NCBI RefSeq assembly: GCF_029643425.1
Contig: NZ_CP119106.1
Span: 2,666,001-2,730,000 of the forward strand
Direction of reading: 5' to 3'
DNA from: Isoptericola sp. AK164
GTDB taxonomy: Bacteria; Actinomycetota; Actinomycetes; Actinomycetales; Cellulomonadaceae
DNA: 64,000 nucleotides
The position numbers and the translations under genes were made by a program. Below, piece after piece: positions 27,480 to 34,979 of this stretch (positions are counted from its first letter, which is position 1; each line of letters starts with the position of its first letter). The notes beneath the pieces were generated by a model. The model was not told where the DNA came from. It was given only the letters and a program-made list of their open reading frames with translations, and did no database searches.

Positions 27480-27528
27480 TCCCGGGTGGCGGCCACGTCG
27501 GGACGCCCGGGCGGCCGTGCTGGACGGT

Positions 27529-27618
27529 GGGGAGACGGGCCCTCGGCGGGGTCGTCGATCGCGAAGTGCAGGTCGCGCAGCGACCGTGAACGCGACCCTG
27601 CCGAGGGCCCGTCTCCCC
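27529..27618. repeat. Intergenic element with conserved core and long self-complementary arms, copy 1
   Basis: The arms 27529-27554 and 27593-27618 form a 26-bp stem with one G-T pair. The 38-nt loop contains a small hairpin GGTCGC-GCA-GCGACC. The core (about 27548-27600) is shared with the element at 45184-45285, but the outer arms are unrelated in sequence. It lies between the convergent hlyIII and nitrilase genes. Confidence 0.85.
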
Positions 27619-27641
27619 GCGGTGCGTCCGCGACCGAGCGC

Positions 27642-28463
27642 TCAGGCCTCGCGGGGGACGACGGTGTAGCGCCGGTTCACCAGGGAGGGGTTGGCCTCAC
27701 GGGCCTTCGTCAGCTCCTCGGCGTCGAGGTCGACCGTGCGGTACTGCGGCTTGTCGTCCATCTCGAGGCCGACGACGCCGTCCGGCCCCACGAGCGTGGA
27801 GCGGCCCGTGACGCCCTTGCCCGCCATGCCGACGCCGATGGTCACGACCGTGTTCTCGATCGCGCGGGCGGTGAGCAGGGTGCGCCAGTGCTCGGCCTTC
27901 AGCGGGCCGGCCACCCAGGCGGCGGGCACCACGAGCACGTCCGCCCCGGCGTCGACCACGCGCCGCGCCGACTCCGGGAACCGCAGGTCGTAGCAGGTGA
28001 TGACGCCGAACGTCAGGTCGCCGACGCGGATCGTGAGGGGCTCGGCGTCCACGGGCCCTGCCTGCAGCCGGTCCGACTCCCGGGTGCCGAAGGCGTCGTA
28101 CAGGTGCACCTTGCGGTAGACGCCGACCAGCTCGCCGGCACCGTCGACCGCCACGACGGCGTTGACGCCCTTGCGGGGCCCGCCGTCGGGCCCGGGCTCG
28201 TCCCCGGGCAGCGTGACCCCGGCGATCACGGCGACGCCGGTGGCCGCCGCCTGCTCGCGCAGCAGGCTCACGAACGGGCCGTCGAGGTCCTCGGCGTGCT
28301 CGATCCCCACGCCCGAGCGGTGGTAGCCGGAGGCGTACTCCGGCAGGACCAGCAGGTCCGCCGAGAGCTTCGCGGCCTGGGCGAACGCGTCGACGACGAG
28401 ATACCGGTTGGCCTCGTGGTCGTCGGCGATCGTGACCTGGGCGACCGTGACGCGCGCCGTCAT
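27642..28463 (-). CDS. Carbon-nitrogen (nitrilase-superfamily) hydrolase
   Basis: The 273-residue amidase has the catalytic triad in family context: Glu in LLVLPEYASG, Lys in YRKVHLYDAFG and Cys in VITCYDLRFPE. This pattern is closest to the Nit1/omega-amidase branch that hydrolyses deaminated glutathione or 2-oxo acid amides; the substrate is inferred. The start overlaps the stop of the small membrane-protein gene by four bases (ATGA), tying it to the mca operon. Confidence 0.88.
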   Translation of the reverse strand: MTARVTVAQVTIADDHEANRYLVVDAFAQAAKLSADLLVLPEYASGYHRSGVGIEHAEDLDGPFVSLLREQAAATGVAVIAGVTLPGDEPGPDGGPRKGVNAVVAVDGAGELVGVYRKVHLYDAFGTRESDRLQAGPVDAEPLTIRVGDLTFGVITCYDLRFPESARRVVDAGADVLVVPAAWVAGPLKAEHWRTLLTARAIENTVVTIGVGMAGKGVTGRSTLVGPDGVVGLEMDDKPQYRTVDLDAEELTKAREANPSLVNRRYTVVPREA

Positions 28464-28861
28464 CGCGGCTCCCGACCGTCGTCGGGAGACCCGGCGTCCG
28501 GCGTGCCGACGTCCTGCTGCCCCTCCTCGGCGGGCCCGTCGGCCGCCGGGCCGGGAGCGACGTCGGGCGAGGTCGGCGTGGCCTCGGAGGGCCCGCCGTC
28601 GCCGGTCGCGTCGCGCCGGACGCCGATGCTGCGCCGCTCCGGGATCTCGATGCCGTGCTCGCGCGCGTAGTTGTCGGCCTTGCGCAGGTGGCGGCTGAGC
28701 GACAGGAACAGCAGGACGGCGGCGACGGCGATCGCGAAGGTCGCGAGGAAGCCCTCCAGACCCGGGGTGACCTCCCAGTCCTCCAGCACCCGCGCCGTCG
28801 GGCTGGGCGACGGGGCCGGTACGACGTCCGCCGCGACCCGCGCGAGCAGCGCCGTCGGCAT
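28460..28861 (-). CDS. Small single-pass membrane protein of the mca operon
   Basis: The 133-residue protein has one hydrophobic helix (about 38-60), then HLRKADNYAREHGIE and a disordered acidic C-terminus. I cannot name a family, but position downstream of mca matches M. tuberculosis Rv1083. The ATG shares a base with the mca stop (TGATG) and its own stop overlaps the nitrilase start, so all three are translationally coupled. Confidence 0.78.
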   Translation of the reverse strand: MPTALLARVAADVVPAPSPSPTARVLEDWEVTPGLEGFLATFAIAVAAVLLFLSLSRHLRKADNYAREHGIEIPERRSIGVRRDATGDGGPSEATPTSPDVAPGPAADGPAEEGQQDVGTPDAGSPDDGREPR

Positions 28862-29757
28862 CAGGACCCCGTCCGCACGCCGGCGAAGAGGTCGTCCTCC
28901 GGCGTGCTGACCGGCACGCGGGAGTCCGCGAGCTCGAACTCCTCGGTGGACCACACGTCCGCCTCGATGTCGCGGGGGACGGCGAAGAAGAACCCGTCGG
29001 GGTCGATCTGCGAGGCGTGCGCGGTCAGCGCGGCGTCGCGACGGGCGAAGTACGGGGCCACCTCGATGTGCGTGGTCACCTCCCGCTCCGGGATCTCGCG
29101 CGCGGCCCGGGACTCGATCCAGTCGCCGAACGGCGACTCCAGCCCGGCGCCCTCCATCGCCTCGTGCACGGCGCGCAGCCGGTCCAGGGAGAAGCCGTGG
29201 TTGTAGTAGAGCTTCGAGGGCGTCCAGGCGTCCGCGCCGCCGTCGACGACGTACCGGCTCGCGTCACCGGCCGCGTGGTATGCCTCGAACGCCACCTCGT
29301 GGCACTTGATGTGGTCCGGGTGGGGATAGCCGCCCGTGGGGTCGTAGGTCGTCATGACGTGCGGGCGGAACTCGCGGACGAGCTCCACCAGCGGCGCCGA
29401 GGCCTCCTCCAGCGGCACGAGGGCGAAGCAGCCCTCCGGGAGCGGCGGCTTCGGGTCGCCCTCGGGCAGGCCGGAGTCGACGAACCCCAGCCAGTGCTGA
29501 CGCACGCCCAGCGCCTCGGCGGCGGCCGCCATCTCCAGGCGTCGCACGGCCAGTCGGCCCTCGACCGTCTCGAACTCGTGCCCCGCCGGCACCTCGAACG
29601 ACGGGTTGAGCACGTCGCCGCGCTCGCCGCCGGTGCACGTGACGATCAGCACCTCCACGCCCTCGGCGGCGTAGCGGGCCGTGGTGGCGGCCCCCTTGCT
29701 CGACTCGTCGTCGGGGTGTGCGTGCACGGCCATCAGGCGCAGTGGCTCGCCGGTCAA
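28861..29757 (-). CDS. mca: Mycothiol S-conjugate amidase Mca
   Basis: The 298-residue zinc hydrolase of the MshB/LmbE superfamily has AHPDDES (13-19) and YPHPDH (145-149) for metal binding. It cleaves mycothiol-toxin conjugates to release a mercapturic acid, which is exported. Neighbours in the order of M. tuberculosis Rv1080c-Rv1083 (greA, DUF4307, mca, small membrane protein) favour Mca over the biosynthetic MshB. Presence implies a mycothiol-based thiol system in this organism. Confidence 0.9.
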   Translation of the reverse strand: MTGEPLRLMAVHAHPDDESSKGAATTARYAAEGVEVLIVTCTGGERGDVLNPSFEVPAGHEFETVEGRLAVRRLEMAAAAEALGVRQHWLGFVDSGLPEGDPKPPLPEGCFALVPLEEASAPLVELVREFRPHVMTTYDPTGGYPHPDHIKCHEVAFEAYHAAGDASRYVVDGGADAWTPSKLYYNHGFSLDRLRAVHEAMEGAGLESPFGDWIESRAAREIPEREVTTHIEVAPYFARRDAALTAHASQIDPDGFFFAVPRDIEADVWSTEEFELADSRVPVSTPEDDLFAGVRTGS

Positions 29758-29810
29758 GAGTCCTCCCAGGGTGGTGCGGGACGTCCGCAGTCGTCAGGGA
29801 CAATGGTGTC

Positions 29811-30248
29811 ATGAGCCAGACGCAGCATCCCGCCGCCCCCGCCGACCGGTACGGCACCGCCGGACCCGCCGGCGGCTCGGCCCGCCGGGGCGGGCCGTTG
29901 GGACGGGGCGCGAAGGCGGCGATCGCGGCGGCACTGACGGCGGCGGTCGCCGGCACGGCCTGGTTCGCGACGCTGCGGCAGGCCGACGACCCGGTCGCCC
30001 ACGACATGGTGTCGTTCGACGTGCTCGGCCCCGAGGAGATCGAGGTCACGTTCCAGGTGCACATGCCGGTCGGGACGACGGCGACGTGCACGATCGAGGC
30101 GCTGGCGCCCAGTTATGCCCAGGTCGGCACGCTGGACGTCCCGGTCGGCCCGGCGCAGACCCGGACCAGCGCCTACGAGGTCACGGTCGGCACCTCCCAG
30201 GAGGCGACGTCGGCCGTCGTCGCCGGGTGCACCGCGACCGCGCCGTGA
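29811..30248 (+). CDS. DUF4307 family membrane protein
   Basis: The 145-residue protein has a Pro/Gly-rich cytosolic start, one membrane helix (about 35-53) and an extracytoplasmic beta-rich domain with two cysteines that could form a disulfide. It matches the DUF4307 family, whose M. tuberculosis member Rv1081c also lies between mca and greA. Function is unknown. It is divergent from mca across 53 bp. Confidence 0.82.
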   Translation: MSQTQHPAAPADRYGTAGPAGGSARRGGPLGRGAKAAIAAALTAAVAGTAWFATLRQADDPVAHDMVSFDVLGPEEIEVTFQVHMPVGTTATCTIEALAPSYAQVGTLDVPVGPAQTRTSAYEVTVGTSQEATSAVVAGCTATAP

Positions 30249-30296
30249 CGCCCCTGACGCCCCCGGGGGGACTGCCGCGCGGACGCCGGCGTCCGG

Positions 30297-30302
30297 TATC
30301 CT
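30297..30302 (+). promoter_or_regulatory. Possible greA -10 element
   Basis: TATCCT is a typical actinobacterial -10 hexamer, 111 bp upstream of the greA start. No convincing -35 precedes it. Confidence 0.35.
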
Positions 30303-30413
30303 GACCTATTCACACGTAGTCCAGCACGAGCCGACGCGCGTGCCGACGCCCGTCGGCCGGACGAACGCGCGGCGCGCGCCGGGCACCGACGAGCACCAGA
30401 AAGGAGAGTCCAC

Positions 30414-30896
30414 GTGACCGAGAGCAACGTCACCTGGCTCACCCAGGAAGCTCACGACCGGTTGACGGCGGAGCTGGAACACCTCTCCGGACCTGCCCGG
30501 ACCGCTATCGCCGAGCGTATCGCCGCCGCCCGTGACGAGGGCGACCTCAAGGAGAACGGCGGGTACCACGCCGCGCGCGAGGAGCAGGCGAAGAACGAGG
30601 CCCGGATCCGCGAGCTCACCGAGAAGCTGCGGCACGTCGCCGTCGGCCGGCCCGCCGACGACGGCACCGTCGAGGCCGGCATGGTCGTGACCGCGGAGGT
30701 CGCCGGGGACGAGATGACGTTCCTGCTCGGCTCCCGCGAGATCGCCGGCACCACCGACCTGGACGTGTACTCCCCCACCTCGCCCCTCGGCGCCGCGATC
30801 GACGGCAAGAAGGTCGGTGACGAGGTGAGCTACACCGCCCCCAACGGGCGGGACATCCCGGTCAAGGTCACGTCCGCCAAGCCGTTCTCCGGCTGA
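30414..30896 (+). CDS. greA: Transcription elongation factor GreA
   Basis: The 160-residue protein has the N-terminal coiled coil with the acidic tip DEGDLKENGGYHAAREEQ (about 42-59) that enters the RNA polymerase secondary channel, and the C-terminal FKBP-like domain ending in IPVKVTSAKPF. It rescues backtracked polymerase by stimulating transcript cleavage. The GTG start follows AAAGGAGAG. Confidence 0.95.
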   Translation: MTESNVTWLTQEAHDRLTAELEHLSGPARTAIAERIAAARDEGDLKENGGYHAAREEQAKNEARIRELTEKLRHVAVGRPADDGTVEAGMVVTAEVAGDEMTFLLGSREIAGTTDLDVYSPTSPLGAAIDGKKVGDEVSYTAPNGRDIPVKVTSAKPFSG

Positions 30897-30913
30897 GGCG
30901 CCCGCGAACGGCG

Positions 30914-30947
30914 GGTGGCGACGGCGCCGCAGGGCCCCGTCGCCACC
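30914..30947 (+). terminator. greA terminator
   Basis: An 11-bp perfect stem (30914-30924 with 30937-30947) and a 12-nt loop lie 18 bp after the greA stop. Confidence 0.75.
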
Positions 30948-31095
30948 GCCCGCGGAACCTCTCACCGTATCCACACATGTCCGCCCGGCGCAGCCCGGAC
31001 CAGCGCAGTCGCGCGCTGACCTCCGGTTCGACCGCCGTGGTCCCGACGGACGGGCGTGAGATTTTGCCGGTGATGTGTCTATGGTTGAGTACGGT

Positions 31096-31635
31096 ATGAC
31101 GATCCCAGAGACAGGTCCGAACGCCCCCACGACCGCCGACTCGGTGTCAGGGGCGCCCGATGCAACCCTCACGATCCGTCGACCGGATGTCTCCGACGGC
31201 GCCGCCATGTGGCGCGTCGCCCGCGACTCCGGCTCGCTCGATCTCAACTCCTCGTACGCCTATCTGCTGCTGGCCGACCACTTCGCCGACACGTGCCGGA
31301 TCGCCCTCATGGGCGGCGACGTCGTCGGTTTCGTGACCGGCTACCGGCTGCCGGCGGACCCGACCCGCTACTTCCTGTGGCAGGTCGCCGTCGACGAGCG
31401 CGCCCGGGGCCACCGCCTCGCCGGCCGACTCATCGACGCCGTGATCGACGACCAGCCGGAGGTGAGCTCCCTGGTGACCACCGTGACCGAGGACAACACG
31501 TCCTCCCGCCGCGTCTTCCAGCGGTGGGCCGAGCAGCGCGGAGCGACCCTCGACGAGGTCACCGGGTTCGAGGCGCACCACTTCCCGGACGGCCACGAGG
31601 CCGAGCCCCTGCTGGTGATCGACGGCATCCGCTAA
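31096..31635 (+). CDS. ectA: L-2,4-diaminobutyrate N-acetyltransferase EctA
   Basis: The 179-residue GNAT enzyme acetylates diaminobutyrate, the second step of ectoine synthesis. Family landmarks are LDLNSSYAYLLLADHFADTC, the acetyl-CoA loop VDERARGHRLAGRL and TTVTEDNTSSRRVF. The ATG at 31096 is chosen; GTG at 31075 and ATG at 31081 are in frame, and none has a ribosome site. A TATGGT at 31080-31085 would place transcription near 31093, so a leaderless mRNA is plausible. It is first in ectABC. Confidence 0.92.
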   Translation: MTIPETGPNAPTTADSVSGAPDATLTIRRPDVSDGAAMWRVARDSGSLDLNSSYAYLLLADHFADTCRIALMGGDVVGFVTGYRLPADPTRYFLWQVAVDERARGHRLAGRLIDAVIDDQPEVSSLVTTVTEDNTSSRRVFQRWAEQRGATLDEVTGFEAHHFPDGHEAEPLLVIDGIR

Positions 31636-31736
31636 GACGCAAGACCTCGGACTGCGCCGGTTCGGCGCGCAGGTGACGACGCAGTCCTTCCCTTTCTTTC
31701 TCCGCACCGGCGCGCACCATCGAAGGAGTGTCCTCC

Positions 31737-33038
31737 GTGACAACCCTGTCCGCACCGACCCCCGACGCGTCCTCCCACGACGACCCCACGGGTTTCTCTG
31801 CCCTCGAGTCCGAGGTCCGCAGCTACTCCCGTGCCTGGCCTGTGGTGTTCGACCGCGCGACCGGCGCGACGGTCTTTGCCGAAGACGGCACGGCCTACCT
31901 GGACTTCTTCGCGGGCGCCGGCTCGCTGAACTACGGGCACAACAACCCCGTGCTGAAGAAGGTCCTGATCGACTACCTCGCCGACGACCGCATGGTCCAC
32001 TCGCTGGACATGTTCACGACCGCACGTCGCGAGTTCCTCGAGACCTTCCGCTCGCACATCCTCGAGCCGCGCGGCCTGGACCACAAGGTCATCTTCCCCG
32101 GCCCGGGTGGCGCCAACTCCGTCGAGGCGGCCCTGAAGCTGGCCCGCAAGGTGACCGGCCGCGAGTCCATCATCAACTTCACCAACGCGTTCCACGGCAT
32201 GACGCTGGGCGCGCTGTCGGTGACGGGCAACTCCATGAAGCGCGGCGGCGCGGGCATCCCGCTGGTCCACGCGACGCCGATGCCCTACGACGACTACCTC
32301 GCCGGTGCCGAGGACGACTTCGCCTACCTGGAGCGTCTGCTCCAGGACGCGGGCAGCGGTCTGAACGAGCCGGCGGCGATCATCGTCGAGTCGGTGCAGG
32401 GCGAGGGCGGCATCAACGCGGCCCGCGCCGAGTGGCTGCGCGCGCTGTCCGACCTGTGCAAGCGCCACGAGATCCTGCTCATCCTGGACGACATCCAGAT
32501 GGGCTGCGGCCGCACCGGCGGGTTCTTCTCCTTCGAGGAGGCCGGGATCTACCCGGACATGATCTGCCTGTCGAAGTCGATCTCCGGCTACGGCCTGCCG
32601 CTGGCCATCACGCTGGTGCGCCCCGAGCTCGACATCTTCGAGCCCGGCGAGCACAACGGCACGTTCCGCGGCTTCGCCCCGGCCTTCGCCACGGCGTCCG
32701 AGGCCATCCGCACCTACTGGTCGGACGACACCCTCGAGAAGGAGACCCTGGCCAAGGGCGCCATCATCGAGGGCTTCTTCAACGAGATCGTGGCGCGCTA
32801 CCCGAAGCTCGACCTGGTCAGCAAGGGTCGCGGCCTGGCCCGCGGCCTGCAGTTCCCCGACGGCGAGACGGCCGACAAGGTGACCACCGGCGCGTTCGAG
32901 CGTCACATGCTCGTGGAGACCTCCGGTCCCGAGGACGAGGTCGTCAAGCTGCTGCCGCCGCTGACCATCACCGAGGACGAGCTGCGTCAGGGTCTGGCGA
33001 TCCTGGACGAGGCCATCACGGCCGCTCTGGGTTCCTGA
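31737..33038 (+). CDS. ectB: Diaminobutyrate-2-oxoglutarate aminotransferase EctB
   Basis: The 433-residue class III PLP aminotransferase makes L-2,4-diaminobutyrate from aspartate semialdehyde with glutamate as amino donor. PLP-site features are GPGGANSVEAALK, the ILDDIQMGCGRTG loop and Lys280 in CLSKSISGYG. The start is GTG at 31737, with AAGGAG eight bases upstream; the GTG at 31728 overlaps that ribosome site. It lies 101 bp after ectA and 53 bp before ectC. Confidence 0.95.
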   Translation: MTTLSAPTPDASSHDDPTGFSALESEVRSYSRAWPVVFDRATGATVFAEDGTAYLDFFAGAGSLNYGHNNPVLKKVLIDYLADDRMVHSLDMFTTARREFLETFRSHILEPRGLDHKVIFPGPGGANSVEAALKLARKVTGRESIINFTNAFHGMTLGALSVTGNSMKRGGAGIPLVHATPMPYDDYLAGAEDDFAYLERLLQDAGSGLNEPAAIIVESVQGEGGINAARAEWLRALSDLCKRHEILLILDDIQMGCGRTGGFFSFEEAGIYPDMICLSKSISGYGLPLAITLVRPELDIFEPGEHNGTFRGFAPAFATASEAIRTYWSDDTLEKETLAKGAIIEGFFNEIVARYPKLDLVSKGRGLARGLQFPDGETADKVTTGAFERHMLVETSGPEDEVVKLLPPLTITEDELRQGLAILDEAITAALGS

Positions 33039-33091
33039 GCCGCTCGACGGCACGCTGACCCGACCACCGACCCATACTTCGAGGAGGCTCC

Positions 33092-33502
33092 ATGCTCGTT
33101 CGCACGCTCGACGAGATCACCGACACCGACGCCGACATCAAGACCGAGAACTGGCGTTCCAAGCGCATCATCCTGGCCAAGGAGGGTGTCGGGTTCTCCG
33201 TCCACGAGACCACGCTGTACGCGGGGACCGACAACTACTTCTGGTACGCGAACCACTACGAGGCCGTGTTCATCACCTCGGGCGAGGGGGAGATCGAGGA
33301 CCTCGCCACGGGTGAGGTGCACGAGCTCAAGCCGGGCACGCTGTACCTGCTCAACGACCACGACAAGCACAAGGTGCGGCCGAAGACCGACATCACGTGC
33401 GTGTGCGTGTTCAACCCGCCGGTCACCGGCCGCGAGGTCCACGACGAGAACGGCGTGTACCCGCTGATCACCGAGCCGGAGTCCCAGCCCGCCGCCGGCT
33501 GA
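33092..33502 (+). CDS. ectC: L-ectoine synthase EctC
   Basis: The 136-residue cupin cyclises N-gamma-acetyl-diaminobutyrate to ectoine. It has MLVRTLDEI, the metal/substrate-site segment [20 protein letters not shown] and [21 protein letters not shown] site precedes the ATG. Ectoine is an osmoprotectant, so the operon is probably salt-induced. No ectD follows: the next 210 bases hold repeats and a palindrome. Confidence 0.95.
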   Translation: MLVRTLDEITDTDADIKTENWRSKRIILAKEGVGFSVHETTLYAGTDNYFWYANHYEAVFITSGEGEIEDLATGEVHELKPGTLYLLNDHDKHKVRPKTDITCVCVFNPPVTGREVHDENGVYPLITEPESQPAAG

Positions 33503-33575
33503 GACGGAGGTGCAGCCGGGTGTGAGGGCCGAGGAACGAGGCACTCGCACCCGGCGGAACCGCAGGCTCCGCCGG
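33498..33575. repeat. Diverged relative of the 78-bp intergenic repeat
   Basis: It shares GAGGTGCAG, GTGAGGGCCG, GGCACTCGC and GCGGAACCGCAG in the same order and spacing with the copies at 10374-10637, but its internal stem GCCGGGTGTGAG/CTCGCACCCGGC is rebuilt. Like copy 1 it starts in the stop codon of the upstream gene, here ectC. A fragment (CGGCTGAGACGGAACCGG) recurs at 33586-33603. Confidence 0.8.
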
Positions 33576-33620
33576 CCGACAGCACCGGCTGAGACGGAAC
33601 CGGCCGAGCCCCGCTCCGCA

Positions 33621-33695
33621 CGACGAGATCGACCCTCGTGGTTCGAGATCGACTCATGGTGAGTCGATCTCGAACCACGAGGGTCGATCTCGTCG
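33621..33695. repeat. 36-bp perfect palindrome between ectC and ilvA
   Basis: The arms 33621-33656 and 33660-33695 are exact complements around a TGG centre. Within each arm GAGATCGAC recurs, so the arm has internal repeats. It is likely a bidirectional terminator, and the stem is far longer than termination needs. Confidence 0.9.
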
Positions 33696-33712
33696 CGGGG
33701 TGCCCGACGCCG

Positions 33713-34933
33713 TCAGGTGACCTGGTAGCCGTCCCGCCGCAGCCGGTCCAGCACCGCCGCGCAGTGCTCGGGACCGGTGGTCTCGAGCTGCAGGGTCACC
33801 AGCACCTCGGAGACCTCCAGCGTGGTGTCGGTGCGCCGGTGGTCGACGCGCACGATGTTCCCCTCGGCGGCGGCCACCGTGTCCAGCAGCGAGGCCAGCG
33901 CCCCCGGCTCGTCCGACAGCCGCACCGAGATCTGCAGGTAGCGGCCGGCCGCCACGAGACCGTGCTGGACCACGCGCTGCAGCAGCAGCGGGTCGATGTT
34001 CCCGCCGGAGAGCACCGGCACCACGGTGCCGGTGAAGGCGCCCGGGGACGCGGACACCGCCGCGACGGCGGCCGCGGCGGCCGGCTCGACGACGAGCTTG
34101 CCGCGCTCGGCCACGAGCAGGAGCGCCCGCGACATCTCCGCCTCGGTGACCGTCCGGACCTCGACCCCCAGGCGGTGCAGCACCTCGAAGGGCACGTCGC
34201 CCGGCATGCCGACGGCGATGCCGTCGGCCATCGTCGACTCCAGGTCGCCGGCGATCGGACGCCCGGCCGCCAGGGAGGCCGGGTAGGCCGCCGCCGAGGC
34301 GGCCTGCACGCCGACGACCTTCACGTGGGGCGCGACCTCGGCCAGCACCGTGGCGATCCCGGCCACGAGGCCGCCACCGCCGAGCGGCACGACGACGGTG
34401 CCGACGTCGGGCACCTGCTCCAGGATCTCCAGGGCCACGGTGCCCTGGCCGGCCACGACGTCGGGGTGGTCGAACGGGTGGATGAGCACCTTGCCGGTGC
34501 GGGCGGCCTCCGCGCGGGCGGCGGACAGCGCCTCGTCGACGCTGTTGCCGAGCTGGCGCACCTCGGCGCCGTAGCCGCGGGTCGCCTCGAGCTTGGGGAC
34601 GGACGCGCCGACGGGCATGTAGACGACGGCCGGGATGCCCAGCTTCTCGGCCGCGAGCGCGACGCCCTGGGCGTGGTTGCCGGCCGAGGCCGCCACCACG
34701 CCGGCACGCTGCTCCTCGGGTGTGAGCCGGCTGAGTCGGGTGTAGGCGCCGCGGATCTTGAACGATCCGGCGCGTTGCAGGTTCTCGCACTTGAGGACGA
34801 CGTCGGCGCCGGCGAGCTGGGTCAGCGCCCGGAAGGGGTGCACCGGGGTACGGGTCACCACCCCGTCGAGCAGCTCGGCGGCTGCCTCGACGTCGGCGAG
34901 GGTCACTCGGTCCAGGGGTGTCGGTGAGTTCAC
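33713..34933 (-). CDS. ilvA: Threonine ammonia-lyase (IlvA-type) with ACT domain
   Basis: The 406-residue PLP enzyme deaminates threonine to 2-oxobutyrate. Lys59 in AGSFKIRGAY binds PLP, SAGNHAQG is the substrate loop and GGGGLVAGIA holds the phosphate. The C-terminal ACT domain (about 325-400, ISVRLSDEPGALASLL) indicates allosteric control. About 400 residues with one ACT domain fits both catabolic and short biosynthetic forms, so isoleucine supply is an inference. The start is GTG at 34933, 46 bp after the AI-2E-type gene. Confidence 0.88.
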   Translation of the reverse strand: MNSPTPLDRVTLADVEAAAELLDGVVTRTPVHPFRALTQLAGADVVLKCENLQRAGSFKIRGAYTRLSRLTPEEQRAGVVAASAGNHAQGVALAAEKLGIPAVVYMPVGASVPKLEATRGYGAEVRQLGNSVDEALSAARAEAARTGKVLIHPFDHPDVVAGQGTVALEILEQVPDVGTVVVPLGGGGLVAGIATVLAEVAPHVKVVGVQAASAAAYPASLAAGRPIAGDLESTMADGIAVGMPGDVPFEVLHRLGVEVRTVTEAEMSRALLLVAERGKLVVEPAAAAAVAAVSASPGAFTGTVVPVLSGGNIDPLLLQRVVQHGLVAAGRYLQISVRLSDEPGALASLLDTVAAAEGNIVRVDHRRTDTTLEVSEVLVTLQLETTGPEHCAAVLDRLRRDGYQVT

Positions 34934-34979
34934 GTGCCCCAGTATGCGACGCGGAGGCCCGGGTCCACGATGTCCTCCG

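Noticed and set aside
30249-30413. Riboswitch or leader RNA before greA
   Set aside because: Apart from a -10-like hexamer I see no conserved riboswitch motif or paired structure.
33503-33712. A remnant of ectD after ectC
   Set aside because: No frame shows the dioxygenase motifs; the gap is accounted for by the repeat and the palindrome.
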